A stretch of DNA of 64,000 bases from JAFGPS01 sp964628465 (lineage in GTDB: Bacteria > Planctomycetota > Phycisphaerae > Sedimentisphaerales > Anaerobacaceae): NCBI GenBank assembly GCA_964628465.1, contig CAZVOA010000004.1:124001-188000 (forward strand), read 5' to 3'. Shown here one piece after another: positions 18,447 to 27,106 of the stretch (within the stretch, counting starts at the first letter, position 1; the number at the start of each line of letters is the position of its first letter). The notes under the pieces were generated by a model. The model had not been told where the DNA came from, did no database searches, and saw only the letters and a program-made list of their open reading frames with translations. The translations under genes were made by a program, and so were the position numbers.

Positions 18447-18899
18447 TTAGTTACCAGCTTGGTTTGAGTCGCTGGCTTCGTTTGTATTTTCAACAGGCGT
18501 TTCAGGTTCTGTCATTTCTGTATCTTCGTTCATTTTTAATGGTGAACCATTGCCGCTTGTATTATTGGTTTGTCCTGTTGTAGAACCTGGTAATGAACTT
18601 GTAGATCCCTGAGTCGTTGTAACAGGAACGCCCGAAGCGGTGGGTCTGTAATATTTAGCCAATATTATCGCGAATAACAACATAATACCAACAAGTACGA
18701 TTGTGACCCATGTAAGAAAATCACCGGTTTTTGTACCGAGAATTCCGCCAGACATACCGCCGCCAAAAGCAGAACTTAATCCGCCGCCTTTCCCTTTCTG
18801 AACTAAAATAATCAGAATCAGTGCAAAGCAGCAAATAACAAAGAGGACTGCGATCAGGTTCAAAATAAAAGCCATTGCCAATATTGGAAAATCTATCAT
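18447..18899 (-). CDS. secG: Preprotein translocase subunit SecG
   Basis: Small membrane subunit of the SecYEG channel. 150 residues with two helices (about 5-35 and 67-90) separated by the conserved loop VQKGKGGGLSSAFGGG. The C-terminal 55 residues are a hydrophilic tail rich in Thr, Ser, Asn and Glu, longer than in E. coli SecG (about 110 residues) and typical of the longer variants. AGGGA precedes the ATG. Lies between tpiA and yicC; tpiA-secG adjacency is widespread. Confidence 0.9.
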   Translation of the reverse strand: MIDFPILAMAFILNLIAVLFVICCFALILIILVQKGKGGGLSSAFGGGMSGGILGTKTGDFLTWVTIVLVGIMLLFAIILAKYYRPTASGVPVTTTQGSTSSLPGSTTGQTNNTSGNGSPLKMNEDTEMTEPETPVENTNEASDSNQAGN

Positions 18900-18953
18900 A
18901 TTACTTCCCTACATTTATATTTATTAATTTTGTTTGTATTACACACGTATAGA

Positions 18954-19718
18954 TTATTGTATTGAAGCCTTAATAATTCCAAGGAAATCTTCTGCTTTCA
19001 GACTTGCCCCGCCGACCAATACGCCATCAACATCAGGATTAGTCATTAATTCAGCGGTGTTCGATGCTTTTACTGAGCCGCCGTAAAGAATACGCATTTC
19101 ACCGGCAATTTTTCCACCATACATCTTGCCAACAAGATTCCTGATAAATTCATGAACTTCCTGTGCCTGCTGCGGTGTTGCGGTCAAACCAGTTCCGATA
19201 GCCCAAACCGGCTCGTAGGCTATAGTTACCGCCTGAACTTTTTCTTTGCTAAGACCAGCTAAGCCTTTTTCGACATGTCTTGTTACTACTTCATTAGTTT
19301 TGCCAGCTTTTCTTTCTTCAAGCAGTTCGCCAACGCACAATATAGGAAGTAAACCGCCGTTTATTGCCGCTATAACTTTTTTATTTACTATTTCGTCCGT
19401 TTCGCCTATTACATGACGACGTTCTGAATGGCCGCATAAACAATATGTGCAGCCGATATCTTTGAGCATCGCAACACTTATCTCTCCTGTAAATGCGCCG
19501 TCAGACTCAAAATACAAATCCTGAGCGCCAACCGCGATATTTGAATTATGAAGAGCTTTTACGACTGACTGTAAATAAACAAATGGAGGACAAACCGCCA
19601 CTGTTACATCTTTGCCGGCTACATTTGATGCGCCTTCAGCCAAGCTATTGGCAAGAGCAACACCTGTCTTGCTGTTTGTATTCATTTTCCAGTTTCCGGC
19701 TGCAAATGGTTTTCTCAT
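18954..19718 (-). CDS. tpiA: Triosephosphate isomerase
   Basis: Interconverts dihydroxyacetone phosphate and glyceraldehyde-3-phosphate in glycolysis. 254 residues, complete TIM barrel. Catalytic Lys in GNWKMN (about residue 11), electrophile His in CGHSERR (about 97), catalytic Glu in IAYEPVWAIGTG (about 168), phosphate-binding GGSVKASN (about 213) and GVLVGGASLK. GGAGAAT precedes the ATG. Confidence 0.97.
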   Translation of the reverse strand: MRKPFAAGNWKMNTNSKTGVALANSLAEGASNVAGKDVTVAVCPPFVYLQSVVKALHNSNIAVGAQDLYFESDGAFTGEISVAMLKDIGCTYCLCGHSERRHVIGETDEIVNKKVIAAINGGLLPILCVGELLEERKAGKTNEVVTRHVEKGLAGLSKEKVQAVTIAYEPVWAIGTGLTATPQQAQEVHEFIRNLVGKMYGGKIAGEMRILYGGSVKASNTAELMTNPDVDGVLVGGASLKAEDFLGIIKASIQ

Positions 19719-19786
19719 AATATTCTCCTAAAAAATCTCAGTTCAATTTTCGACATCGAATATTAAACTGATAAATTCAATTTCCT

Positions 19787-20857
19787 TTATAATAATTCAG
19801 TCGCTCTTGGAAAACTTCCAAGTATTGATAACTGGAGGCAGTGCTTGCGCGACGCTTCAAGAGCCTCGGTAACATTTTCGTCTGTTTTATGACCCAGAAA
19901 ATCAGCGAAGAAATAGTATTCCCATTCACGTTTCTTGCTGGGTCTGGAAGTTATATTTGTAAGATTGACTCCATATTGTCTCATAACATCCAGCACGTCA
20001 GCCAAAGCACCTGATTTATGCGATGTACTAAACAAAATCGCGGTTTTGTCTTCACCTGTTCGCCTGGCATCTTCTTTACCGATAACAAGGAATCTTGTGA
20101 CATTATTCGCGTTGTCTTCTATATTTTCATAAATTACTTTTAATCCGTATAACTCCGCGGCTGTATAAGAACCAATCGCGGCGGCTTTAGGTTGTTCTGC
20201 TGCCATTTGCGCGGCTTTCGCAGTCGAAGCGGCTGCTATAGTTTGAGCACCCTTAAAAGTCGAACTAAGCCATTTGCGGCATTGCGCAAAAACTTCCGGC
20301 TTCGAGTAAATAACTTCTATATCATTCAGGGAACAATTCGCCAGAAGATTCTGATGAATCGACATCAGTACTTCAGCGCAAACTTTTACATCGGATTCTA
20401 TAAGAGCGTCCAGAGTTTCAATTACTCCGCCGCCCATGGAATTTTCAACCGGAGCTAATCCGAGATCGCAATGACCTTTGCTAACCTCTTCAAATATACT
20501 CGCAATATCTGTAAGCGGCTCGTATTCCACACTCTGGCCGAACTTCAACATAGCTGCTGTATGACTGAAACTTCCACCCGGACCGAGATAACCGATTCGT
20601 AATGGTCTTTCCAATACGAATGAGCCGCTCATCATCTCACGCCAGATTGCAGTCAGGCATCTGTCAGGTAATGGTCCTTCATTGGCTTTGATTATACGTT
20701 CCAGAACTGCCTTCTCACGATCAGGAGCGTAGATAGGTTTGTCGGTTTTATTCTTAATCTTTCCTACTTCCACCACTACACGAGCGCGCTCGTTAAGCAT
20801 CTTCACTAATTGAAGGTCAATCTCATCAATTTTTAATCTTAATTCTTCAAGAGACAT
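19787..20857 (-). CDS. pheA: Bifunctional chorismate mutase / prephenate dehydratase (P-protein)
   Basis: Makes phenylpyruvate from chorismate in phenylalanine biosynthesis. 356 residues: AroQ mutase helices (about 1-85, LRLKIDEIDLQLVKMLNERA), prephenate dehydratase (about 92-270, GYLGPGGSFSHTAA, PVENSMGGGV, and the TRF motif in NNVTRFLVIG), and a C-terminal ACT domain for feedback control by Phe (KSGALADVLDVMRQYGVNLTNITSRPSK). All catalytic motifs are present. First gene of the leftward housekeeping run. Confidence 0.95.
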   Translation of the reverse strand: MSLEELRLKIDEIDLQLVKMLNERARVVVEVGKIKNKTDKPIYAPDREKAVLERIIKANEGPLPDRCLTAIWREMMSGSFVLERPLRIGYLGPGGSFSHTAAMLKFGQSVEYEPLTDIASIFEEVSKGHCDLGLAPVENSMGGGVIETLDALIESDVKVCAEVLMSIHQNLLANCSLNDIEVIYSKPEVFAQCRKWLSSTFKGAQTIAAASTAKAAQMAAEQPKAAAIGSYTAAELYGLKVIYENIEDNANNVTRFLVIGKEDARRTGEDKTAILFSTSHKSGALADVLDVMRQYGVNLTNITSRPSKKREWEYYFFADFLGHKTDENVTEALEASRKHCLQLSILGSFPRATELL

Positions 20858-20954
20858 ATATTTATCTTCGTTTATTTAGATCGAAACTCTCGATTCTATT
20901 TAGAATTTTATCTTTTATGCCTATATATTCTGGCTATTTTAGAGAAAACTAATA

Positions 20955-20983
20955 TATCTAACAAAATTTTGCTCTTGCGTCAA
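20955..20983 (-). promoter_or_regulatory. Possible promoter for the leftward pheA run
   Basis: On the minus strand TTGACG (20983-20978), 17 bp, then TAGATA (20960-20955). The -35 box overlaps that of the divergent promoter for the alkyltransferase gene, so the two probably compete for polymerase. Confidence 0.4.
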
Positions 20984-21002
20984 TAAAATTAGCGATTATA
21001 AT
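20975..21002 (+). promoter_or_regulatory. Probable sigma-70 promoter for the alkyltransferase gene
   Basis: TTGCGT at 20975-20980 and a perfect TATAAT at 20997-21002 with a 16-bp spacer, 30 bp upstream of the ATG. Confidence 0.6.
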
Positions 21003-21032
21003 GATATTTATACCTTATTTTAGACAAAAAAC

Positions 21033-21545
21033 ATGAAATATGTAATTTTTCAGACAAACTGGGGATATTTCGGTCTGCTCGGAACTAACGAAGTTCTTTG
21101 CCGCACTTTCCTTCCCGTACCAGAGTCGGATTTGATAAAGACTCACTTTCTCAAGGAATTCCCAGAAGCAACTTTCGACAAAAACCTTTTTAAAAATCTC
21201 CAGAAACAAATTATTTCCTATTTCGAAGGCAAATTCGTCGATTTCAATACTGATAACACTGTTTTACTCGATGGAACAGGTAAATTTTCTAATAAAATTC
21301 TTACTATATGTCAAAAAATCAAGTACGGCCAAACAACAACATACAAAGAATTAGCTAAAAAAGCAGGTTATCCTGATTCATCAAGAGCAGTCGGAAACGT
21401 ACTTGCGAAAAATCCCATACCTCTGATCATCCCATGCCACCGAATAATACGAAGCGATGGTAAATTAGGTGGTTTCACTGCTCCCGGCGGCACAAATCTC
21501 AAAAAAAGACTTCTTGAACATGAAACAAATATCTTAAAGTATTAA
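21033..21545 (+). CDS. ogt: Methylated-DNA--[protein]-cysteine S-methyltransferase
   Basis: Suicide repair protein that moves the alkyl group from O6-alkylguanine in DNA to its own Cys. 170 residues. The active site reads IPCHRIIRSDGKLGGFTAPGG, with Cys in PCHR; the DNA-binding helix-turn-helix just before it has TTYKELAKKAGYPDSSRAVGNVLAKNP with the Arg finger. The N-terminal domain is divergent, as usual. No clear ribosome binding site, so with a short leader it may be weakly translated. Confidence 0.93.
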   Translation: MKYVIFQTNWGYFGLLGTNEVLCRTFLPVPESDLIKTHFLKEFPEATFDKNLFKNLQKQIISYFEGKFVDFNTDNTVLLDGTGKFSNKILTICQKIKYGQTTTYKELAKKAGYPDSSRAVGNVLAKNPIPLIIPCHRIIRSDGKLGGFTAPGGTNLKKRLLEHETNILKY

Positions 21546-21612
21546 AAAATCCATCTCCCCAAAATCCTCAATAATGTCTTTCTAAAAAAAATGAAAAAAA
21601 TAATTATTTTGG

Positions 21613-21641
21613 TTGAATAATACACGATAGACGTGTAAAAT
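21613..21641 (+). promoter_or_regulatory. Promoter with embedded operator-like inverted repeat
   Basis: TTGAAT at 21613-21618, 17-bp spacer and TAAAAT at 21636-21641 with a TG extension. Between the boxes TACACG-N5-CGTGTA (21621-21637) is a perfect 6-bp inverted repeat. A regulator bound there would block the promoter; the HTH protein encoded at 22229 is the obvious candidate. Confidence 0.6.
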
Positions 21642-21694
21642 ATCATGTATATAGTTAATTTGTAACTTAATAACATAATTGAAAGGGAATAAGT

Positions 21695-22213
21695 ATGAAC
21701 GAATCTAATGAAAAAAACAGACGCTTGTTACAATTTTGCTGTAATAATCTTCGAAGTATAGGTTTATTAATGGTGATTTTGGGATTACTTGGTAGTTTTG
21801 CACTTACCATTTTAAAACTTGTTATAAAATTTGGATATTGGGATACCCCAGAACCTTATAAGATGTCTGTTTCTCTGATACCTTTAGGTGTCTTTAATAT
21901 TATATTTTATGGATTAGGAATACTTGGTCTGGTGCAATTCATTAGATACTTAGTCGAAGAGAATTATGAGCAAGGTTGGATACTGCGTCATGGAGACAAG
22001 TTTTTTTACCTGTACGCAATATTTATTATTTTGAATGTAGTTTGGGTATATATCGCTATTCCAGGTTTTGCTTCTTTGTCATCGGGTAGTTCAGTCTTTA
22101 CGATAATTATGACTATTATTTCTATAACAGTAAGAAGTTTTATTCTTGTCAGTCTTGGTCAAATACTGCGACGGATTCTTCCTATTATTGAAGAATCGAA
22201 AACGCTTGTCTAA
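21695..22213 (+). CDS. Four-helix membrane protein, DUF2975-like
   Basis: 172 residues with four hydrophobic helices (about 20-42, 60-85, 103-122 and 127-152). Its pairing with a small YozG-like HTH protein 15 bp downstream is typical of DUF2975 proteins, and the pattern of a central cytoplasmic loop ending in a C-terminal charged tail fits. No function is established for that family; a sensor or membrane sequestration role for the partner regulator is a plausible guess. GAAAGGGAATAAG precedes the ATG. Confidence 0.55.
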   Translation: MNESNEKNRRLLQFCCNNLRSIGLLMVILGLLGSFALTILKLVIKFGYWDTPEPYKMSVSLIPLGVFNIIFYGLGILGLVQFIRYLVEENYEQGWILRHGDKFFYLYAIFIILNVVWVYIAIPGFASLSSGSSVFTIIMTIISITVRSFILVSLGQILRRILPIIEESKTLV

Positions 22214-22228
22214 GAAGGAGATTTGCAG

Positions 22229-22447
22229 ATGATTAACATTCGACTGGATTACTTGCTTTTAGATAAGCGTATGAAACTGAAGGACCTTGCTGAAGCGACA
22301 GGTATAGCTTTAAACAACTTATCAGTACTGAAAACCAACAAAGCACGCGCAATTCGGTTTTCTACATTAGATAGTATTTGTAAAGCGTTGGGTTGTACGC
22401 CGGGAGAATTGCTCGAATATATCCCGGACGAACCAAAGAAAGAATAA
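22229..22447 (+). CDS. Small XRE/YozG-like helix-turn-helix regulator
   Basis: 72 residues, almost all helix-turn-helix (MINIRLDYLLLDKRMKLKDLAEATG, then ISTLD/FSTLDSICKALGCTPGELLEY), as in the YozG group that accompanies DUF2975 membrane proteins. The ATG at 22229 is chosen because AAGGAG lies 8 bases upstream; the in-frame TTG six bases earlier is less likely. Probably represses its own operon through the inverted repeat at 21621-21637. Confidence 0.82.
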   Translation: MINIRLDYLLLDKRMKLKDLAEATGIALNNLSVLKTNKARAIRFSTLDSICKALGCTPGELLEYIPDEPKKE

Positions 22448-22475
22448 TTTATTTATTGAGATAGAAGGGGAAAAA

Positions 22476-23654
22476 ATGAATTGTCCAAAATGCGGCAAGG
22501 AAAATATTAACGATTCTGCTAATTGCTTCTTTTGTAATACACCTTTTCGAGAAATAAATACAGAAAACGAACCAATAACTATAAGAGTAAGTAAACTCGC
22601 GATGATTGGAATTACTCTTGCTATTATGGGATTTACAATTGCTATACCTGCATTTATTAGCATGAGAAACACGAAAGCTATTAGCAGAAATTTCCCTATC
22701 CCAGAAGAACTTGTTATCATTATGTTTTATACAAGTCTTTTCTGTTTAGGTGGAGCAATTACTCTTGGATTAATAAGTTTTATAAAAATCGAAATCAGCG
22801 GCGGACGAACTACGGGTAGAAATTTTGCTTTAGGCTCAATTCTGATTCCAATATTTACTTTTGTTTTCCTCTTATGGTCAATAATTTTTCCTGCAACCAG
22901 AAGTGTTGCTTTTCGAATGGTTTGCGGTACAAATCTTTCGGGTATAGGTAAAGCAATGCTTATATATGCCAATGATTATAACGATGAATTTCCCCGTGCT
23001 GGCGGATCAGGAGCAAAAGTGGCCAGACAAATCAAATTTGATGCAAAGACTCATATGGAAGCTTTTTCTTCAAAAAATGGTATTGGTTCAGCTACGATAT
23101 CATCCTCAATGTATTTATTAGTTAAATATACAGATGTAACTCCAAAGTCATTTATATGTCAAAAAAGGGACACTGGAGGTGATAAAGGTGTATCAGAATA
23201 CAAGCCTCCCCAAAACACAGATTTAAGTACTTTATGGGATTTTGGATCTGAGCCATGGAAACATAACAGCTATGCTTATCATATGCCTTATGGTTCATAC
23301 CCATTAACTACATCAAGCGAGCCAGGTATGGCGGTAGCGGCTGATAGAAATCCCTGGATTCCATCTGTTGGCTGGAAACCTAAGAAATTCATGAAGTTTA
23401 ATCCGGATGGTGATAAAAAGATAAAAAATTATGGCAACACTCCATGCCATAAAAATGAAGGCCAAAACGTTTTATTTCTTGATACCCATGTAAATTTCGA
23501 GCCAATATCTTTTTGCGGCATGAATGATGATAATATTTATACTTCATGGAATGGAACTGATATAAGAAGAGGAAAACCACCGGTATTCGGCGATGAACCA
23601 AAAGATCGAAAGGATTCTTTGCTTGTAAACGATTCGCCGATAGAGAATAAATGA
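22476..23654 (+). CDS. Zinc-ribbon membrane protein with DUF4190-like helices and an H-X9-DG-like C terminus
   Basis: 392 residues. An N-terminal zinc ribbon (CPKCGKENINDSANCFFC, residues 3-22) is followed by three hydrophobic helices (about 40-63, 82-105 and 122-143) and a large domain ending in CHKNEGQNVLFLDTHVNFE. The latter resembles the H-X9-DG motif of the DUF1559 pseudopilin-like proteins expanded in Planctomycetota, but with ten intervening residues and DT in place of DG. The Asn-Asp-Glu segment IYANDYNDEFPRAGG is also typical of those proteins. It lacks the usual N-terminal prepilin motif. Function unknown; probably inner-membrane anchored with the large domain outside. Confidence 0.65.
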   Translation: MNCPKCGKENINDSANCFFCNTPFREINTENEPITIRVSKLAMIGITLAIMGFTIAIPAFISMRNTKAISRNFPIPEELVIIMFYTSLFCLGGAITLGLISFIKIEISGGRTTGRNFALGSILIPIFTFVFLLWSIIFPATRSVAFRMVCGTNLSGIGKAMLIYANDYNDEFPRAGGSGAKVARQIKFDAKTHMEAFSSKNGIGSATISSSMYLLVKYTDVTPKSFICQKRDTGGDKGVSEYKPPQNTDLSTLWDFGSEPWKHNSYAYHMPYGSYPLTTSSEPGMAVAADRNPWIPSVGWKPKKFMKFNPDGDKKIKNYGNTPCHKNEGQNVLFLDTHVNFEPISFCGMNDDNIYTSWNGTDIRRGKPPVFGDEPKDRKDSLLVNDSPIENK

Positions 23655-23665
23655 GAAAAACTTTT

Positions 23666-24376
23666 TTATTCCAAGTGTACCACGCCGGTTTTGCGGTCGG
23701 CTTCGAGGCTGGCTTTCTTGATAATATCGTATAAATCCCGGCTGTGTCGGATTTTCTCGAATTTAAATTCCGGGTCTGACTTATCATTTGTTATCAAAAC
23801 GACCTTACCAATACCGAAAAGGCAATCAATAATATTTCTACGAAGTTTCAAATCGACCACGCGGAACATATCAATATTATCCACTTTTCTGTCGAGAATC
23901 CCTCTGCGCCATTCAATTCTGTCGGCTGAAATTTCGTAGTATATCATCTTGAGATTAACAGCCTTGATAAAAAGCCAAAACGCCGTAATCCCAATAAGCA
24001 CCCAACCGCCTAAAATCCTGTAGTAGCTGATTGAAACTAAAAGCTTCTTACTGAATTGAATACCCATTTTGCCATTGATAAATGTTTCAATGGGTAATTT
24101 TATAACAAGAGCGATAATGGCAATGAAAATCACGGATTTGATGAATGTCGAAGCAAGACCAAAAAGCGAAGGCCTTCCAACAAAAAGAAAGTCGCTATCT
24201 TCAAGTTCTTCTTCTGTTGTATCTTCCTCATCCTGGTTATTTTGTTCTTCCAGCAGCGCGCGTGCTTTCGGAGTATTGAGAAATTCGCCGCAATACCTGC
24301 ACTTAACCGCCGCGGCCTGAATCGTCTCTGCACAAAACGGACACGGCTTGGTTGTCAAATCTATCTGTACCATCAA
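23666..24376 (-). CDS. Zinc-ribbon plus bacterial PH (DUF304) membrane protein
   Basis: 236 residues. The N terminus carries a zinc ribbon (CPFCAETIQAAAVKCRYCGEFL, about 12-33), then an acidic linker, two helices (about 72-95 and 118-143), and a bPH_2/DUF304 domain with YYEISADRIEWRRGILDRKVDNIDMFRVVDLKLRRN. DUF304-type proteins are membrane-associated and of unknown role. Convergent with the preceding gene, 11 bp apart. Two neighbouring genes thus encode membrane proteins with N-terminal zinc ribbons. Confidence 0.75.
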   Translation of the reverse strand: MMVQIDLTTKPCPFCAETIQAAAVKCRYCGEFLNTPKARALLEEQNNQDEEDTTEEELEDSDFLFVGRPSLFGLASTFIKSVIFIAIIALVIKLPIETFINGKMGIQFSKKLLVSISYYRILGGWVLIGITAFWLFIKAVNLKMIYYEISADRIEWRRGILDRKVDNIDMFRVVDLKLRRNIIDCLFGIGKVVLITNDKSDPEFKFEKIRHSRDLYDIIKKASLEADRKTGVVHLE

Positions 24377-24623
24377 TTATTTATCGGAAAATTGGAACAT
24401 TTTTATGCAATAGTTATGAAAAGTTGCTCAAAAGGCATAAAACTATCATAGTTGCGGCCCACTCGACGCCGCGGACGATTATTTTCTGTACTTCCGTTGC
24501 AATTAAGACCTTTCAGTCATGACCAAATTCGTTGTATCCGGCTTTTTCCGCAGCTTGTCAGCGTTTTTCGGCGCTAATCATTCTGAAATGCTTCCTATGT
24601 GTACAAGTCAGCTTAATTTTAAT

Positions 24624-24917
24624 CTACAGATGTACTCTGCCAGTAATTAATTTATCGAAGTCTTCTACTGCTATTGCAGGAGCGGTCTTAAAAGCTATGC
24701 CTGTCATTTTAGTCAAAGCGATGGAAGCTTTCATTACCTGCTCTATACCGGGAAAATCAACAATAAGAACTATATCCTGCTCGCCAAGCAGCGTGTACAT
24801 GGCATTCACCCGGCCGCCATATTTACTCAAAAGAGTAATTGCCTGATCAGTTCTTTCGGTTCCCATCTGGTTAAATGATACTGTTGAGTATTTCCCAAAC
24901 ATAAAAAACGCAGCCAT
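24624..24917 (-). CDS. GYD-domain protein
   Basis: 97 residues from the ATG at 24917, chosen because AGGTGAG precedes it. MFGKYSTVSFNQM...RTDQAITLLSKYGGRVNAMYTLLGEQDIVLIVDFPGIEQVMKASIALTKMTGIAFKTAPAIAVEDF fits the GYD family, small ferredoxin-like alpha/beta proteins resembling Lrp/AsnC effector domains. No DNA-binding part is present. Function unknown; its position next to nifA and under a perfect palindrome hints at nitrogen-linked control, which is inference only. Confidence 0.7.
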   Translation of the reverse strand: MAAFFMFGKYSTVSFNQMGTERTDQAITLLSKYGGRVNAMYTLLGEQDIVLIVDFPGIEQVMKASIALTKMTGIAFKTAPAIAVEDFDKLITGRVHL

Positions 24918-24938
24918 ATCAATCTCACCTTTCATGCC

Positions 24939-24954
24939 GCCGGTTTAAACCGGC
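24939..24954. promoter_or_regulatory. 16-bp perfect palindrome upstream of the GYD gene
   Basis: GCCGGTTTAAACCGGC lies 22 bp upstream of the GYD start, immediately before its ribosome binding site. It is GC-rich at its ends within an AT-rich intergenic region, so chance is an unlikely explanation. It may be an operator or a leader hairpin. Confidence 0.5.
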
Positions 24955-25246
24955 ATAACTTCATTTGTAAAATATGCTTTTTTATACTTTGATATTATAT
25001 TGATTGAGAGGAATATCAAGCAAAATGTAACAAAATCATTTGAAGTCTTAAAATTATTCTTTCATAAAATATTTTGGAATGAAAATTGCATATTACCTCA
25101 CTCAAAGAATAAAAAAAGAAAATATTATTGAATTTCAGGAAAGAAAATTGATATATGGCTCGTTTTAGCATAAGTGCGGAGATTTAGCACAGCTACAAAT
25201 ATGTATGAATATATAGATAAAACACAATAATGATGTTATAAAAAAT
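24955..25246. other. Intergenic region upstream of nifA
   Basis: AT-rich, no gene. It should contain divergent promoters for the GYD gene and nifA, but I find no convincing hexamer pair. TGGCTCGTTTTAGC at 25157-25170 resembles a sigma-54 site with GG and GC one base too close. Confidence 0.4.
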
Positions 25247-26821
25247 ATGACCGAGCAAAATCAGCATATAATTGAATTAATTGCGCTTTATTCAGTTGTG
25301 AACAGTTTGAACGCAAATTCCGGTCAGGCTCAAATTTTAACGGAAGTTCTTGAAACATTAGAACGTGATTTAGGATTTCGGCGCTGTACTATTATGCTTT
25401 TATCACCAGATGGCAATGAGTTAGTGTTTGAAGCAACAAGCAATAATCAAACAGTACAAGATCCAAAGAAGTCTTATCGAATTGGAGAGGGAGTAACCGG
25501 TAATGTTTTACGAAGTGGTCAACCCGCGGTAATAGAAAGAATTTCAGACGAACCGGCTTTTCGCTTCAGAATTCACAAAAGGCATAAAGATGAAAATATT
25601 CAAACCGGATTTATCTGTGTACCTATTATAATCGGTTCGGAAGTAATTGGCACTTTATCAGCCGATTTTCCTCACAAACAAAACATTTCGCTCGATAATG
25701 CCAAGAGAATTCTAAGTATTGTCGCAAGCATAATAGCTCACGATGTACATTTAAAAAGAAATGCAAAGGCGAAAAGAGAAAAACTCGAACGTGAAAATCT
25801 GCGGCTTAGAGGCGAACTTGAAAGTACAAAACGACCGGAAAATATTATCGGTAACTCAAGCGCAATGAAAATGCTTTATCATAATATTAACCAGGTAGCG
25901 AAAAGTAATACAACTATTCTCATCAGGGGCGAATCCGGAACCGGCAAAGAATTAGTCGCTTCAGCTATTCACTATACAAGTTCTCGCTCTAAAGGACCGT
26001 TTATTAAAGTCAACTGTGCCGCGTTAAGCGAACATCTCCTTGAAAGCGAATTGTTCGGACACGAAAAAGGCTCTTTTACCGGCGCATTAAACAAAAGAAT
26101 CGGGCGGATTGAAGACTCGCACAGCGGCACTCTATTTCTTGATGAAATAGGAGAATTCTCTACAGCTCTCCAGGTAAAACTATTACGAGTATTACAGGAA
26201 AAACAATTCGAGCGAGTCGGCAACAATGAAACAATATCAGTTGACATCAGAATAATAGCGGCTACAAACAGAGATTTGGAAAAGGCGGTATCCGAAAATA
26301 AGTTTCGTCAGGATCTATACTATAGAATCAATGTATTTCCTATTTATATTCCCCCACTGAGAGAACGTAAAGATGATATTGTCGCTCTGGCCGATTATTT
26401 TGTCGAGAAATTCTCGAAAAAAATGGGAAAGGACGTTAATCGTATCAGTACAAGTGCTATTAATAAAATGTTCGCGTATCACTGGCCCGGCAATGTTAGA
26501 GAACTTGAAAATTGTATCGAACATGCGGTTTTATTGAGTAATGATGGCGTTATTCATGGAAGGAACCTTCCTCCGAGCTTACAAACCCCTGTCAAAGATA
26601 ATCAAAATAAATCCTGTTTGCTTAAAACGCAGATACAACAACTCGAGCGAGATGTTATAATTGATTCTTTAAAACGGCAAAGCGGCAGTGTTTTAAAAGC
26701 AGCTAAAGAACTTGGTATAACCTCAAGAATGATGCGATATAAAATTAAAAATCTTAATATTGATTATCATAGATTCTTCACACGAAAAAAAACAAGAAGC
26801 GATTACCCTGTCGTCTATTAA
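25247..26821 (+). CDS. nifA: NifA, sigma-54-dependent nif transcription activator
   Basis: 524 residues: N-terminal GAF domain (about 20-165), AAA+ central domain (about 200-435) and C-terminal Fis-type helix-turn-helix (about 465-505, SGSVLKAAKELGITSRMMRYKIKNL). Walker A is GESGTGKELVA, Walker B LFLDEIGEF, and the Arg finger lies in the LRERKDDI region. The sigma-54 contact loop, normally GAFTGA, reads GSFTGA. Position directly before a sigma-54 promoter and nifH supports the NifA call over other enhancer-binding proteins. No Cys-rich interdomain linker as in oxygen-sensitive rhizobial NifA is seen. The start lacks a strong ribosome binding site. Confidence 0.9.
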   Translation: MTEQNQHIIELIALYSVVNSLNANSGQAQILTEVLETLERDLGFRRCTIMLLSPDGNELVFEATSNNQTVQDPKKSYRIGEGVTGNVLRSGQPAVIERISDEPAFRFRIHKRHKDENIQTGFICVPIIIGSEVIGTLSADFPHKQNISLDNAKRILSIVASIIAHDVHLKRNAKAKREKLERENLRLRGELESTKRPENIIGNSSAMKMLYHNINQVAKSNTTILIRGESGTGKELVASAIHYTSSRSKGPFIKVNCAALSEHLLESELFGHEKGSFTGALNKRIGRIEDSHSGTLFLDEIGEFSTALQVKLLRVLQEKQFERVGNNETISVDIRIIAATNRDLEKAVSENKFRQDLYYRINVFPIYIPPLRERKDDIVALADYFVEKFSKKMGKDVNRISTSAINKMFAYHWPGNVRELENCIEHAVLLSNDGVIHGRNLPPSLQTPVKDNQNKSCLLKTQIQQLERDVIIDSLKRQSGSVLKAAKELGITSRMMRYKIKNLNIDYHRFFTRKKTRSDYPVVY

Positions 26822-26826
26822 CAATT

Positions 26827-26845
26827 GTTACAATTATTTCACTTT
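26827..26845 (+). repeat. 19-bp direct repeat, copy 1, in the nifH upstream region
   Basis: GTTACAATTATTTCACTTT, identical to the copy at 26951-26969, 124 bp apart. It begins just after the nifA stop codon and is immediately preceded by AACAATTGTT. Confidence 0.7.
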
Positions 26846-26941
26846 CCCTTTTTTTTCACAAACAAAATTGTTGTTATGCTTTTTTATCAATCACTAAGTA
26901 CGTTTTATTGATATAAAGCATCTATGAAAGACAAAACGCAT

Positions 26942-26969
26942 TGTAATATAGTTACAATTATTTCACTTT
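26942..26969 (+). promoter_or_regulatory. Direct repeat copy 2 with NifA-UAS-like half-sites
   Basis: The 19-bp repeat recurs at 26951-26969. Overlapping its left end, TTGTAA-N5-TTACAA (26941-26957) is an inverted repeat giving TGT-N9-ACA, one base short of the NifA enhancer consensus TGT-N10-ACA. It lies about 165 bp before the -24 element, the usual distance for an enhancer. No exact TGT-N10-ACA occurs between nifA and the promoter. Confidence 0.5.
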
Positions 26970-27106
26970 ATTTAAATATCCAGCAAACCAACCTGATATA
27001 TTTAAGAAATAATATTCATATCATCAAGCCAGCTAAAACCGCTTTATTTGCTTAATAAAAGCATTATATATATTATTTTTGAATAAAATGTCACTTCGTA
27101 TATTTA

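Noticed and set aside
24450..24620. Small degraded gene on the minus strand between the PH-domain and GYD genes
   Set aside because: Short peptide-like stretches appear in shifting frames but there is no consistent frame, start or ribosome binding site.
25157..25170. Sigma-54 promoter for nifA
   Set aside because: GG and GC are separated by nine, not ten, bases and the -24 box is TGGCTC; not convincing.
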